From NCBI GenBank assembly GCA_949751835.1, contig CATKHK010000039.1, positions 62,001 to 126,000 of the forward strand: DNA of 64,000 nucleotides, read 5' to 3'. Positions within the stretch are counted from its first letter, which is position 1; every line of letters starts with the position of its first letter. Position numbers and translations under genes: made by a program. Origin of the DNA: Blepharisma japonicum (lineage: Eukaryota; Ciliophora; Heterotrichea; Heterotrichida; Blepharismidae). Positions 1 through 12,527 of the stretch are shown piece by piece. A model generated the notes under the pieces. It saw only the letters and a program-made list of their open reading frames with translations, made no database searches and was not told the DNA's origin.

Positions 1-2
1 AT

Positions 3-371
3 TATACCCCTTATGCTTATCATATACTTACTATTCAGCGAATGGCCAGAGGCTATATTGAAAGAAAATTCAAATTACCTTGGAAAATCCGCTTTAAAGT
101 TTTATTGGACCGAAAAATAAATTTTATCAATTACACAAGGAAACAAGCGATGTGAAGAAGCTGCTTTAAAGACGAAGAAGAGTTGTTTTCAAGCACCCAA
201 AATATCAACGAATCTATGAATCCTTACAAAGTTCAACTTGATGACAGAACAAATAAAAAAGACGAAAAAGAGCTCATAGAAGTGATACACAATTTTGAGA
301 AAACTAAAATGGAAAGCAGAAAGAGATCATTAATGAAAGCAAGAAGCAAAAGAATCATGCTAATTGATTAA
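3..371 (+). CDS. IQ-motif protein, 3' end (partial)
   Basis: The frame is open from the window edge and ends in TAA; the 5' part lies outside. It contains one in-frame TGA (read as Trp) near position 153, which would otherwise break the frame. Near the start it reads TIQRMARGYIERKFK, a good IQ motif (IQxxxRGxxxR), the usual calmodulin or light-chain binding helix. The rest is very basic and lysine-rich with a charged helical tail (KKDEKELIEVIHNFEK). I infer a calmodulin-binding protein, possibly cytoskeletal or ciliary, but with only about 122 residues visible I cannot name the family. It lies about 107 bp upstream of the ATPase start and on the same strand. Confidence 0.6.
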
Positions 372-478
372 AGTTAGCTTCTAAAATTGGTCAATAAAAG
401 GAAAATGAAGGAATTAAAGATTAGTCCATTTATTGTGATTAATGAATTAATAATCTTTTATTTCTTTAATTTCAAATA

Positions 479-3379
479 ATGCCTGGAAATTCTCAACAAT
501 CTGATGATGATTCTGTCTCGAATGCAAATTTATCAAAAAATAAAATAAAACAGGACAGCTCAGAATTACCGGAACAAAATTCACTGGCCGAAAATTCAAA
601 ATTAAATAAAAGCGTGGATCACGCAGAAAAAGTAGAAAGCAAGGCTAGAAAGAAGCCTGAAGAGGAATCTCTTATTGAAACAAGTGATAAAGAGAAAGCT
701 GATGGGATTATTGGAAAAGTCCAATATAAACTGACAGAACAGCAAATTAAAGACATGAAAACTGGCCCAGAAGGGCTTACTGAAGAAGAGGTTAAGTTCA
801 GATTTGCAAGAGACGGCCCGAATACCATTCTTTCAAAGAAAACAAACCCAATCTTGAAGTTTCTATCATATTTTTGGGGTCCGATGCCTATAATGATATG
901 AATAGCCATTATTATTGAAATAGTAAGACTTTCATATATTGATTTTGTTGTGCTCTTAATTCTTCAATTTTTCAATGGTTTTGTAGGCTGATACGAAGAG
1001 CGAAATGCTGGAAATGCCATTGAAGCTCTCAAGAAAAATTTAGCACCGAAAGCTAAAGTAAAAAGGAATAATGAATGGTCAACAGTTGACGCCATAAATT
1101 TAGTACAAGGGGATAGAGTTAATATAAAATTAGGTGATGTCATTCCTGCTGACTGCATATTAGGTCAAGGCAATATAGAAGTCGATCAGTCAGCAATGAC
1201 AGGTGAATCAATGGCTGTAACAAAATATGAAGGAGAAATCGTGTATCAAGGCTCAATTTGCAAAAGGGGGGATTTGGAAGCAGTCGTTGTCTCTACTGGG
1301 GCAAATACGTTTTTTGGAAAAACTTCAGCATTGGTGGGGAAAACAAATAATGTTGGGAACATACAAAAAGTTATTACCAAATTTACAGGAATTTTAATGG
1401 TTGCGTCAATTATATTTGTAACGATTATTTTTATTGTGGTGCTTACAAAAGGAAATGATGTACTGGAAACACTGTCTTTATGTGTAGTCATCTTAGTTGC
1501 CTCTATTCCAATTGCTACTCAGGTCGTAGCCAGTGTAACATTAGCTGTCGGAGCTCATAATTTAGCTAGAAGCAAAGCCATTGTGAGCAAACTAACAGCA
1601 ATTGAAGAGATGGCTGGAATGCAAATTTTATGCTCAGATAAAACTGGAACTCTTACGAAAAATGAGTTAACTGCCAATCCTCCCTTTTTACTAGAAAATT
1701 ATACAATTTCAGATATTTTTCTGTATGCTGGGCTTGCATCAAGAAGAGAAAAAGGAACTCAAGACGCAATTGACAAATGCATTGCAGAGAGCGCAGAAAA
1801 AGACCATAACATAAAATACGATAAATATGAGGTCACTGATTTTGTCCCTTTTGACCCTAAAATTAAAAGAACTGAAGCTACAGTCAAAAATAATGAAGAT
1901 AATAAGATTTTTAAATGCACTAAAGGAGCTCCACAAATAGTGTTAAGCCTTTGTGACTATAAAAATATTGAAGATATTGTCTCTCATAATGTAGCTAATC
2001 TTGCATCAAGAGGGTATAGGACTATAGGCGTCGCTATATCTGAAGAAGACGACAAGTGAAGAATGGTCGGCTTAATTCCCCTATACGACCCTCCAAGAGA
2101 TGATACAAAAGAGACTATAGCAAAAGCTTTGCAAATGAATCTTAAGGTAAAAATGATCACTGGAGACCAAATAGCAATTGCTAAAGAAACAGCACGCCTT
2201 TTAAACCTTGGAGATACAATATATAACTCTGATCTGTTCTCTGAAGACGCAGAATCTGAAGATAAAGCTGCGATCAAAACTCTTGTAGAAAAAGCAGATG
2301 GGTTCGCAGAAGTTTTTCCTGAACATAAATATAGAATAGTGGAGATATTGCAGAGTCTGAAATATAGATGCGGAATGACTGGAGATGGAGTTAATGATGC
2401 TCCTGCATTGAAAAGGGCAAATGTTGGAATTGCAGTAGAAGGAGCTACTGATGCAGCAAGAGCTGCAGCTGCAATTGTGCTGACAATGCCTGGCTTATCT
2501 GTTATAATCCAAGCCATATTTTTAGCAAGAATGGTTTTTCAACGCATGAACAATTATTTTATTTATAGAATTGCATGCACGGTCCAGCTTTTAGCATTTT
2601 TCTTTATTGCGATGGCAATAATAAACCCAAAAGACGAATTTATATGCCGCTCAAACGGAAAATCTTGTTCTAATATCCCTTCGTCATTTTCATTTCCAGT
2701 AATTGCTATAGTCCTTATTGCCATCCTCAATGACGGCACCTTAGTCACAATTGCTTATGACAGAGTAACTGTTTCCAAAAAGCCTGAACAATTTAACCTC
2801 TATATCATGTTTTTAAACGCCTGCATCCTTGGATTCATTGCATTGATATCATCAATTACTCTTCTTTTACTGTGTCTAGCCCATATGGATGATAGCAGTC
2901 CTAATTCCTTTTTCCAAGGATTCGATATAAGTACTTTTTCTTATGGAGAAGTGCTCACAGCGATGTACCTAAAAGTTGCACTGTCAGATTTTCTTACACT
3001 TTTCAGTGCAAGGACGAGTGGTTGGTTCTGAACACGTGCTCCGAGCTGACATGTTGTAATTGCATTTATTGTAGCTACAGTAGCTGCAACTTTGTTTTCT
3101 TGCTACTGATTTTTTAATTTTGCTGATAGTGGATCTGGGTCTATACCAAGCATGCAGTCTATTTCATGACGATTTGCGGGTTTCATTTGGGGCTTCGATT
3201 TGGTGTTTTTTATTATACAAGATGCTATAAAAGTCGCAGAGCTTCATTTGATAAATAGTTATTATAAGTCAAAAGGAAAAGAAATAGGAATTGGAGGCTC
3301 TGTGCTTTCAGAAACATTTTTACAATTTACATCTAAAAAGACTATTATCAGGAGACAGACTTCTTCGTTTATAAGGTAA
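479..3379 (+). CDS. P-type (P3A) plasma-membrane H+-ATPase
   Basis: A single 966-residue frame without introns. It pumps protons across the plasma membrane with ATP. Visible motifs: dephosphorylation loop TGES near residue 241, phosphorylation site CSDKTGTLTKNE with Asp about residue 387, and hinge GDGVNDAPAL near residue 635. The run GPMPIMIW then a hydrophobic helix before this, and TM segments after GDGVND, fit the P3A subfamily. Length matches fungal and plant PMA/AHA pumps (about 900-1000 aa). Trp codons written TGA occur at several sites (for example near 899 and 2057) where P3A pumps are hydrophobic. The N-terminal 80 residues are polar and probably cytosolic; the C-terminus is basic (IIRRQTSSFIR) and may be regulatory. 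Its last third is duplicated downstream at 4085-4672. Confidence 0.93.
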
Positions 3380-3536
3380 AAAGAAAAAGTCCAGTTGTAT
3401 TTCATAAATTTTATATTCATGAATTAGAATCATTTAATCGGTCCAAATAATAAATTGTTTAATAAATAATACTGATAAAGAACGTCAGCTAAATAGATAT
3501 TCTTGAATTTTTGAATATAAAGCAGACTAAAAAACA
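2788..3536 (+). repeat. Source copy of a duplicated block (ATPase 3' end plus 3' flank)
   Basis: This segment covers the last membrane region and tail of the H+-ATPase and about 155 bp of its 3' flank. It is repeated as a direct copy at about 4085-4830. Both share runs such as the codons for MDDSSPNSFFQGFDIS and, after the stop, a common flank that reads AAGCAGACTAAAAAACA at the end. The boundary in the flank is placed by eye. Confidence 0.85.
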
Positions 3537-3563
3537 AATACAGTTATTCGTTGCTGTGTGCAT

Positions 3564-4672
3564 ATGATAAAAAGTGTTTTTCAGATGTTTGCAGTTGTAT
3601 TAAATAAGACAGTGAAACCTACGGAGCCTAATGCTCATGGATATATTTATTTTGGAGCATTGATTTCATTTGCATTATTTTTATATTGGAAAAAGTCATA
3701 TAATTATGGAAGAATTAATTTATGGCAAATAATAACTATTATTGGTGTAGCATGGTCAGTACTTTGAACAAGTGTGTACAATTCAGCAGATGATTCTACA
3801 TTTGTCCCTTGGCTAGTTTTGCAATTAAGCGGGTGGGTTTTATTACTTTTAGGCGGGGTTATTTTACAAAAGAAATATTGTCCAAGCCGCCTATCTAGAC
3901 CTAAGCCTATTAGTCTCGTAATTCTTGTTAAGTTTGCATTTGGAAAGACAGTTACTTCTGCTGAAATAAAAAAGAAAATCCTCAATTTCGTTAATAAAAA
4001 ATACAAAATGGAGCCATTGTCTAAACTCAATGATACTACTCCTCAAGATCCATCCATGATGATCCTATTAAATATTCATACTAAGCAATTTAACCTCTGT
4101 ATCATGTTTTTAAACATCTGCATCCTTGGTTTCATTGCATTGATATCATCAATTACGCTTCTTTTACTATGTTTAGCCCATATGGATGATAGCAGTCCTA
4201 ATTCCTTTTTCCAAGGATTCGATATAAGTACTTTTTCTTATGGAGAAGTGCTCACAGCGATGCACTTTAAAATTTAATTGTCATATTTTCTTGTGTTCAG
4301 TGCAAAAACAAATGGTTGGCTCTGAGCACGTGGTCCGAGCTGACATGCTGTGATTGCATATTTTGTAGCTATGGCAGCTGGAACTTTGTTTTCTTGCTAT
4401 TAGTCTTTAAATTTTGCTGAATGAGGGTCTGAATTTATGCCAAATATGTAGTCTATTTCATTACGCTTTGTGGGCTTCATTTTGGGCTTCGATTTGGTGT
4501 TTTTGTTATACAAGATGCTATAAAAGTTGCAGAACTTCATTTGATAAATAGCTATTATAAGTCAAAAGGAAAAGAAGTAGGAATTGAAAGTTATGTGCTT
4601 TCAGAAACATTTTTAAAATTTGTATCTAAAAAGACTATTATCAGGAGATATACTTCATCGTTTATAAGGTAA
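3564..4672 (+). pseudogene. Chimeric relic: receptor 3' end joined to ATPase 3' end
   Basis: Positions 3564 to about 4063 match the 3' part of the receptor gene downstream (residues for MIKSVFQMFAVVLNK to the tail). From about 4085 the sequence matches the H+-ATPase from KQFNL onward. The two parts are in the same frame, so an ORF of 237 codons runs from ATG 3564 to TAA 4277 across the junction, using one TGA as Trp. Beyond 4277 the ATPase homology continues to the expected end at 4672, but with an early stop, an in-frame TAG where the source has TGA (Trp), and small deletions. I call it a pseudogene made by duplication. Whether the 237-residue ORF is expressed is unknown; it has no signal peptide or ligand domain. 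Confidence 0.8.
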
Positions 4673-4830
4673 AAAGAAAAAGTCCAGTTGAATTTCATAA
4701 ATTTTATAGTCGTGAATTAGAATCATTTAATTGGTCCAAATAATAAATTTTTTAATCAGTTATGCTACTAAAGAAAGCATTAAATAGATATTCTTGAATT
4801 TTTGAAAATTAAAGCAGACTAAAAAACATT
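4085..4830 (+). repeat. Direct-repeat copy of the ATPase 3' end and flank
   Basis: Copy of 2788-3536, diverged by substitutions and small indels but still alignable by eye through the ATPase stop region and the following 3' flank. Placed just upstream of the first complete receptor gene, so the duplicated unit spans the ATPase/receptor border. After about 4830 the two flanks stop resembling each other. Confidence 0.8.
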
Positions 4831-4928
4831 GTCAGATATATTTATTAAGAATTTTTAAAAATTGTTTCATATTTCCAAAGAACTACTAAAATCTTTTTGA
4901 TGAGAAGAAATGAAACTATAATAAAAAA

Positions 4929-7900
4929 ATGCTTGAATTTATCTTATTGCTGCTGCACTTAGCTAAGGGTGAACTCAATATGATTGTGCTTTTCTCTTCC
5001 AGCACCCCTTCTTCAATATCGGCATATTTCCTATCAAACCTTGAAAGCAGTATAGGAAATTCTGATTCCTTCTTTGATATCTCATTTTACACAATAACTC
5101 AAAGCTCTGCATTGGAAAATTATATTGTACAAGACTTAACGATACTAGTAGATTCTACTTATGATATGCTACTTCATCATAAAATAGATTATTTTTCTAA
5201 TTCTTCAAAAACTCTATGCCTTCAAATCGACGAAAGCTTCAAAATTTCTGGAAATTGGATGTACTCTATTCATTCCAGCTTAAGTAACCAAATCTTAGCA
5301 GCCCAGTCTGCAATAACAGGCTTTGCATGGACAAGATTAGCTGTTATATCTTCAGATGATTCGCAATCTATTCAATTAGAAGATAGCTTTTATATTGCCA
5401 ATAAAGAATCCATTGATATGAGGATGACCATTTCAAGTTCTCTGGATCAAAGTGATGTGGATATCATGGTAGGAAAACAAGTAAAGCCAAATGGAATCTC
5501 TATGTTTGTCTCCTTTTCAAAGGGTGGAATAAACACACTACTTTTAAGTTCACTTCAATCAAAAAAAATATATAAAAAAGGATCTGGAGTTTTATTATCA
5601 AGCAGAGGTATGCTTGGAGCAACATTACCCGATGGATGCTTGATATATGTCGAAAAGGGGCTTGAATCTGCCACATCTACTGAAATGTATGAAGTCTTGG
5701 CAATTCAGCAATTTGCCAACATCATAAAACAGCTGAAAAGCACAGCCTTAATTATTAGCTCTTATGGAATTAAATCAGCATTTGAAACCATTTCACTCGA
5801 ACAGTACCGATATCCGATATATACGATCCTAAATATATATAATCAAGCAAGAGTTTCAAGAGGCTCTATTACCAAGGGAACTCTCTCTATAACAGATAGC
5901 ATCTCATTCCCAGGAAATACGACTTCTTATCCAGAAAATTCGAAAGCATCTGTTAGTTTTGGAATGGCCAATGGACCTTATGAACCTGGCACAACCCAAA
6001 CAAATCCTTATGTTGTGGCTTCAAGGACTGGGGCTATATATGCAACAATTATAACTAATAAAAATCCAACAATGCTGCCTAATTTCAATATAAGCTATAT
6101 CTCTACCAATTGTGGAAATCAATATTATGTTCACGATATAACTAAAGCATGCTACGCTCCTTATGTTGGCAACCTTGGAATTGCCTATTTAGGAACTCAA
6201 TATACCACGGCAAGTCAAGGAATTATTTCAGTATTTCGAGAGCTTGGAATCGAAATTCCTTATATATCAGATGGGGCTTCAGGAAATGTTCTCTCCAATA
6301 AAACCACTTATCCAGAATTCATGAGAGTAATTGCTCCAACAACTTACAATGCAAAAATGGTTGTAAACATGATAAACATTTTTGGCTGGAAAAAAGTAGC
6401 TGTCTGCTACAGTAATGATTCTAGTACTAATTTATACAATTATCTCTCATTCAAATCTGAATGTGAAAGTCTAGGAATAGAAATTGTAAATGATGAAGAT
6501 TCAAGGGCATTCCCAGCTTACTATACGTGAGATACGTTTGCAAATTACTCATACAAGTACCAAAAAATAAAAGATACAAGGGTGAGGATTATAATTCCAT
6601 TGTTTAACACAGTAAGTATGTGGCAATGGTATGAGGGATTATATGATATAGGCTTTAGGGCAGGTGATATTATGTCTCTTTGCTTAAATTATGCTGGAGG
6701 AATGAATCTTTTTACTGATTCATCATTAACAGAAGAAAGAAGATTAAAAAGAGAGGTAATCATGACTGGAATATTAACTACAGCAAATCAGGAATATGTT
6801 GGGACTTATGGGCTTCAAATAAAGAATGAGTTAAAAAGTTATTATAATGGGCAAGATCCAGCATACAAATGCATGGCGTTTGATGTTGCTATGCTTATTA
6901 TAAATGGACTAAAGTACGCAGTTGATAAAGGAGATGACTATGAAGATGCAGCAATTATTAATAAAGCAATAAGACTTGCATACTTTACAGGATGCTCAGG
7001 TGTAGTTTCTATTGATAGTGCTTCAAATAATCGTAATGGCTTGGCTATATCCATATTCAACATTCAACTTAATACAACAGGAGTGTATAAGAATGGGATA
7101 CCACCATACATAGAACCTCAGGTTGGGTTGTATAATCCTGCTTCAAGCACAGCTATGGAAATAACTGCTACAATTATATATCCCGGTAATACTACTAAAA
7201 CCCCAACAGATACAAGGCCAAAGCCAGATTGCCCATTCGAGGATAGTGAAAGACAGACATCACACTCAGGAGAAGCACTGCTATTTGCCATTTGTTTTGC
7301 GTTGTGTGTTGTTACTTTAGTGATAACAGCTTTTATCTGGAATAAGTGATGGAGAAAAACATTCCCGCAGCTTAAAGAAAGTAAAGAAATAACTTTTGGT
7401 GACTATATGACAATGGGATTTGTTATTATTGAATTTTTACAATATTTAGCTATGGGACCAAGGTTTACAGGCAATGTTGTTATTGACTATTTAAGCCAAA
7501 GCTTGTCCGTAAATATGGATGATTTAATTGATTTTAAAAATACTGTTTTTTGGATAAGTTTGTATGTGGTTTATGGATTATGTGGAGGATGGTTTATTAT
7601 GGGCTTTATTATAATTTTCAGAATAGATGTTAGACTAGAAAACATATTTTTCTTTAGATGGTTAGGAATCTTTTCGGAGCATTTAATGCCTATCATTGGA
7701 AATGTATGCTTTTTACCTGTTATTGCGATGCTTATGAACGTATTTCAATGCACAGAAGGAACAAGTCATAAATTAACTGACAGTTTCCTTGATAAAGATT
7801 GCCATCAGTATTGCTGGCAAGGTGATCATATTACTTATGCATTTTTTGCAATCATTGCATTCTTCTTATACTTGCCATTTGCTGTATTTTGCAGACCTCT

Positions 7901-8549
7901 ATGACAAGAAATGCAGATTGCAATAAATATTAAAGCAATGCCTCTCTATCTTATGATAAAAAGTGTTTTTCAGATGTTTGCAGTTGTATTAAATAAGACA
8001 GTCAAACCTACGGAGCCTAGTGCTCATGGATATATTTATTTTGGAGCATTGATTTCATTTGCAGTATTTTTATATTGGAAAAAGCCATATAATTATGGAA
8101 GAATTAATTTATGGCAAATAATAACTATTATTGGTGTAGCATGGTCAGTACTTTGGACAAGTGTGTACAATTCAGCAGATGATTCTACATTTGTCCCTTG
8201 GCTAGTTTTACAATTAAGCGGGTGGGCTTTATTACTTTTAGGCGGGGTTATTTTACAAAAGAAATATTGTCCAAGCCACCTATTTAGACCTAAGCCTATG
8301 AGTCTCGCAATTCTTGTTAAGTTTGCGTTTGGAAAAACAGTTTCTTCTGCTGAAATAGAAAAGAAAATCCCCAATTTCGTTAATAAAAAATACAAAATAG
8401 AGCCAATGTCAAAATTCGATGAGATTACTCCTCAAGGTCCATCTGTGATGATTGGGGGGAAAAGAGTCCATATCTCAATTGACGACTCAGAAAGTGCTCT
8501 AAACGACAGAACTTTTATTCGCACTGAACTTGATACAACTAAAAATTAG
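4929..8549 (+). CDS. Receptor with Venus-flytrap-like ectodomain and about 8 TM segments (paralogue 1)
   Basis: A 1206-residue single frame when TGA is Trp (TGA near 6528, 7347 and 7902). It starts with a short hydrophobic signal peptide (MLEFILLLLHLAKGE). Residues about 20-770 look like a tandem of periplasmic-binding-protein type I lobes (ANF-receptor class): motifs such as FAWTRLAVISSDD and FGWKKVAVCYSNDSS resemble the 'W..v.ii..d' strands of those domains. After a Cys-Pro stretch come about eight hydrophobic helices, the fourth and fifth linked by the conserved block DKDCHQYCW and LPFAVFCRPLW, and a polar tail. This block recurs in large ciliate surface proteins. It is not a standard 7TM GPCR or ion channel by anything I can see. 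I infer a cell-surface sensor. The next gene is a tandem paralogue. Confidence 0.75.
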
Positions 8550-8870
8550 TTAAATCTTTATAAGTCTATAATAATTTATAATTTTTATTAAATTAAAATA
8601 ATTATTGAAAGGTATAGAAAAAATACCCAAAAAATCATAAATAACCCGAAACTGGGATCGCTAAGAGGTTTTGTTTTAAAATAGGCAAAATATGGAATCA
8701 ATGTAAACTTTTACATATTAAAAATGATAATCTGTACGGTGAGTAAACTATACTTAGAAAAGTGTTTTAAAACGATAAGAGCTTTAATTATCATTGAATT
8801 TGATGCAACTAAAATTTTCTTAAATACTTTAAATTGTAATTCTATAGATTTTCATTAGAGATTTTAGAAA
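8550..8870. other. Intergenic spacer between receptor paralogues
   Basis: 321 bp, AT-rich. It holds the 3' flank of the first receptor gene and presumably the promoter of the second. I see no ORF, RNA gene or clear repeat. Confidence 0.6.
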
Positions 8871-11800
8871 ATGATAGGACTTGTCCTTTTATTACTACCA
8901 TTGATTAAGGGAGAACTGAATCTTATCGTGCTTTTCTCTTCAAGAACACCTTCTTCAATATCAGCGTATTTCATCTCAAATCTTGAAAGTAGCATAGGAA
9001 ACGCTGACTACTTCTTCGACGTCACATTTTACACAATAGCTCAAGACTCTACTTTTGAAAGCTATGTAGTTCAAGATTTAACGATGATGATTGATGCAAC
9101 TTATGATGCACTACTTCATCAAAAAATTGAATCTTTTTCAAATTCTTTCCAAATCATATGCCTTCAAACAGATGAAAATTTTAAAATTTCAGGAAATTGA
9201 ATGTATTCCATTCATTCAAGCTTAAGCAATCAAATCACAGCTGCTCAGGCTATAACTACCAACTTTGCATGGACAAGATTAGCTGTAATATCATCAGATG
9301 ATAAAGAGTCGATTCAATTAGAAGAAGGCTTTTATCTAGCCTATAAAGAATCAATTGAAATAAGGATAGTAGTTTCAAGTTTTCTTACCCAAGCTGATGT
9401 AGATAATATTATCGGTAAAGAACTAAAGCCAAATGGGATCTCTATGCTTGTTTCCTTTGCAAAAGGAGGAATAAACACTTTGGTATTGAGCGCGGTACAA
9501 TCCAAAAAAATTTATAAAAAGGGATCTGGAGTATTATTATCAGGTAGAGGTATGCTAGGAGCAACTTTGCCTGATGGATGCTTAATTTATGTTGAAAAAG
9601 GGCTTGAGTCTGCTACATCTGCTGAACTATATGAAATTTTAGCAATCCAGCAATTCACAAATGCAATAAAACAGCTGAGAACGACAGCTTCATCTGTAAG
9701 TACTTATGAAATTAAATCTTTATTTGAAACTATTTCACTCGAGCAGTACCGATATCCTGTTTATACGATCTTAAATATATATAATCAAGCAAGAGTTGCT
9801 AGAGGTTCTATTACCAAGGGAACTCTTTCTATAACAGATAGTATCTCATTCCCAGGAAATACAACTACTTATCCAGAAAATTCAAAAACAGAAGTTAGCT
9901 TTGGACTTGGCAATGGAATTAATGAGCCTGGCTCAAACTTAACAAATCCTTATGTTGCAGCTGGAAGAACCGGGTCTATATATGCGATGATTAAGACTAA
10001 TAAAGATCCAAAAATGCTGCCTAATTTCAATATAAGTTATATCTCTACAAATTGTGGAAATCAATATTATATTCATGATATAACCAAAGCATGCTATGCT
10101 CCTTTTGTTGACAAGCTTGGAATTGCTTATATAGGAACTCAATACACCACTTCAGTTATAGGAGGTTTAACAGTTTTTCGAGAGCTTGGAATAAAAATTC
10201 CTTATCTATCAGATCAAGCTGCAGGAGCTGCTCTCTCCAATAAAACCATGTATCCACAATTCGTCAGAGTACTTACTCCAACAACTTATAATACAAAAAT
10301 TATTGTAAACATGATGAACATTTTAGGTTGGAAAAAGGTCGCTGTCGGATATGGTAATGATTCAAGTATTAATTACCTCAATTATCTATCATTCAAGTCT
10401 GAATGCGACAATCTAGGAATAACAATTGTAAATGATGAAAAATCAAGGGTATTCCCAGGTTTGTATACGTATGATTTGTTTGCAAATTTCTCTGATAATT
10501 TCCAAAAAATAAAAGACTCAAGGGCGAGAATTATAATTCCTATTTTTGGCTCTATAAATATTTGGCAATTTTACGAAGGATTATATGATATTGGGTTGAG
10601 AAATGGTGACATTATGTCCATTAGTCTTTTTTATGCTGGAGGAATGAATGTTTTAACTGATTCTAGCTTAACACCAGAAAGAAGATTAAAAAGACAAGAA
10701 ATCATGCTCGGAGTAATAACGACTGCAAATCAGGAATATGTTGGGACTTATGGGCTTCAAATAAAGAATGAGTTAAAAAGTTATTATAATGGGGAAAATC
10801 CAGCATACAAATGCTTGGCGTTTGATGCTGCTATGCTTATTATGAATGGCCTAAAGTACATAGTTGATAAAGGAGATGACTATGAAGATCCAGAAATCAT
10901 GAATAAAGCAATAAGACTTGCATACTTCACAGGATGCTCTGGTGTGATTTCTATTGACAGCGCTTCAAATAATCGTAATGGTTTGGTTATATCCATATTC
11001 AACATTCAAATTAATACAACAGGAGTGTATACGAATGGGATACCACCATTCATAGAACCTCAGATTGGGTTGTATAATCCTGCTTCAAGCACAGCTATGG
11101 AAATATCTGCTGCAATTATATATCCTGGTAATACTACTAAAACCCCAACAGATACAAGGCCAAAGCCAGATTGCCCATTCGAGGATAGTGAAAGACAGAC
11201 ATCACACTCAGGAGAAGCACTGCTATTTGCCATTTGTTTTGCGTTGTGTGTTGTTACTTTAGTGATAACAGCTTTTATCTGGAATAAGTGATGGAGAAAG
11301 TCATTCCCCCAGCTTAAAGAAAGTAGAGAAATAACTTTTGGTGACTATATGACAATGGGATTTGTTATTATTGAATTTTTCCAATATTTAGCGATGGGGC
11401 CAAGGTTTAAAGGTAATGTTCTTATTGACTATTTAAGCCAAAGCTTGTCCGTAAATATGGATGATCTAATTGATTTTAAAAACACTGCTTTTTGGATAAG
11501 TTTGTATGTGGTTTATGGATTATGTGGAGGATGGTTTATTATGGGCTTTACAATAATTTTCAGAATAGATGTTAGACTAGAAAACATATTTTGTTTCAGA
11601 TGGTTAGGAGTTTTCTCTGAGCATTTAATGCCTATCATTGGAAATATATGCTTTTTGCCTATCATTGCGATGCTCATGAATGTATTCAAATGTACAGAAG
11701 GAACAAGTGATAAACTAACTGACAGCTTCCTTGATAAAGATTGCCACCAGTATTGCTGGCAAGGCGATTATATTGCTTATGCATTTTTTGCAATCATTGC

Positions 11801-12494
11801 ATTCTTCTTATATCTACCATTTGCTGTATTTTGCAGACCGTTATGGCAAGAAATGCAGACTGCAATAAATATTAAAGCTATGCCTCTGTATCTTATGATA
11901 AAAAGTGTTTTTCAGATGTTTGCAGTCGTGTTAAATAAGACAGTCAAACCTACGGATCCTAGAACTCATGGGTTTATTTATTTTGGAGCATTAATTGTAT
12001 ATGCAGTATTTTTATATTGGAAAAAGCCATATAATTATGGAAGAATTAATTTATGGCAAATAATAACTATTATTGGCGTTGCATGATCAATATTTTGGAC
12101 AAGTGTATACAATACTTCCGAAGAATCTACATTTGTCCCTTGGTTAGTTTTACAAGTAAGTGGGTGGGCTTTATTAATTTTAGGTGGGGTTATTCTTCAA
12201 AAGAAATATTGCCCAAGCTACCTATTTAGACCTAAGCCTATGAGTCTCGCAATTCTTGTAAAGTTTGCGTTTGGAAAGTCAGTTTCTTGTTCTGAAATAG
12301 AAAAGAAAATCCCCAACTTCGTTAATAAAAAATACAAAATAGGGTCATTGTCCAAAGCCGATGATACTACTCCTCAAGCTCCATCCGTGATGATTGGGGG
12401 GAAAAGAGTCCATATCTCAAGTGACGACTCAGAAAGTATTCAAAATGAAAGAACTTTAATTCGCACTGAACTTGATACAACTAAAAATCATTAA
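8871..12494 (+). CDS. Receptor with Venus-flytrap-like ectodomain and about 8 TM segments (paralogue 2)
   Basis: A 1207-residue frame with TGA as Trp at about 9198, 11289 and 12084. Same layout as the gene upstream: signal peptide MIGLVLLLLPLIKGE, large extracellular ligand-binding-like region, Cys-Pro juxtamembrane stretch (CPFEDSERQTSHSGEALLF), about eight TM segments with the DKDCHQYCW block, and a polar C-tail ending KNH. The N-terminal half differs clearly from paralogue 1, while the juxtamembrane and first TM segments are almost identical at the DNA level. Faster change in the ectodomain suggests different ligands; this is inference. No introns seen. Confidence 0.75.
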
Positions 12495-12527
12495 AGAGTT
12501 TATTAATAGTTTTTTTCATAATTTACT

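Noticed and set aside
2563-2748. Minus-strand open frames over the ATPase and receptors
   Set aside because: They are antisense shadows of conserved coding genes and have no family signature.
4929-8549. Classification of the receptors as class C GPCRs
   Set aside because: The ectodomain is suggestive, but about eight TM helices and the DKDCHQYCW block do not match the 7TM_3 pattern.
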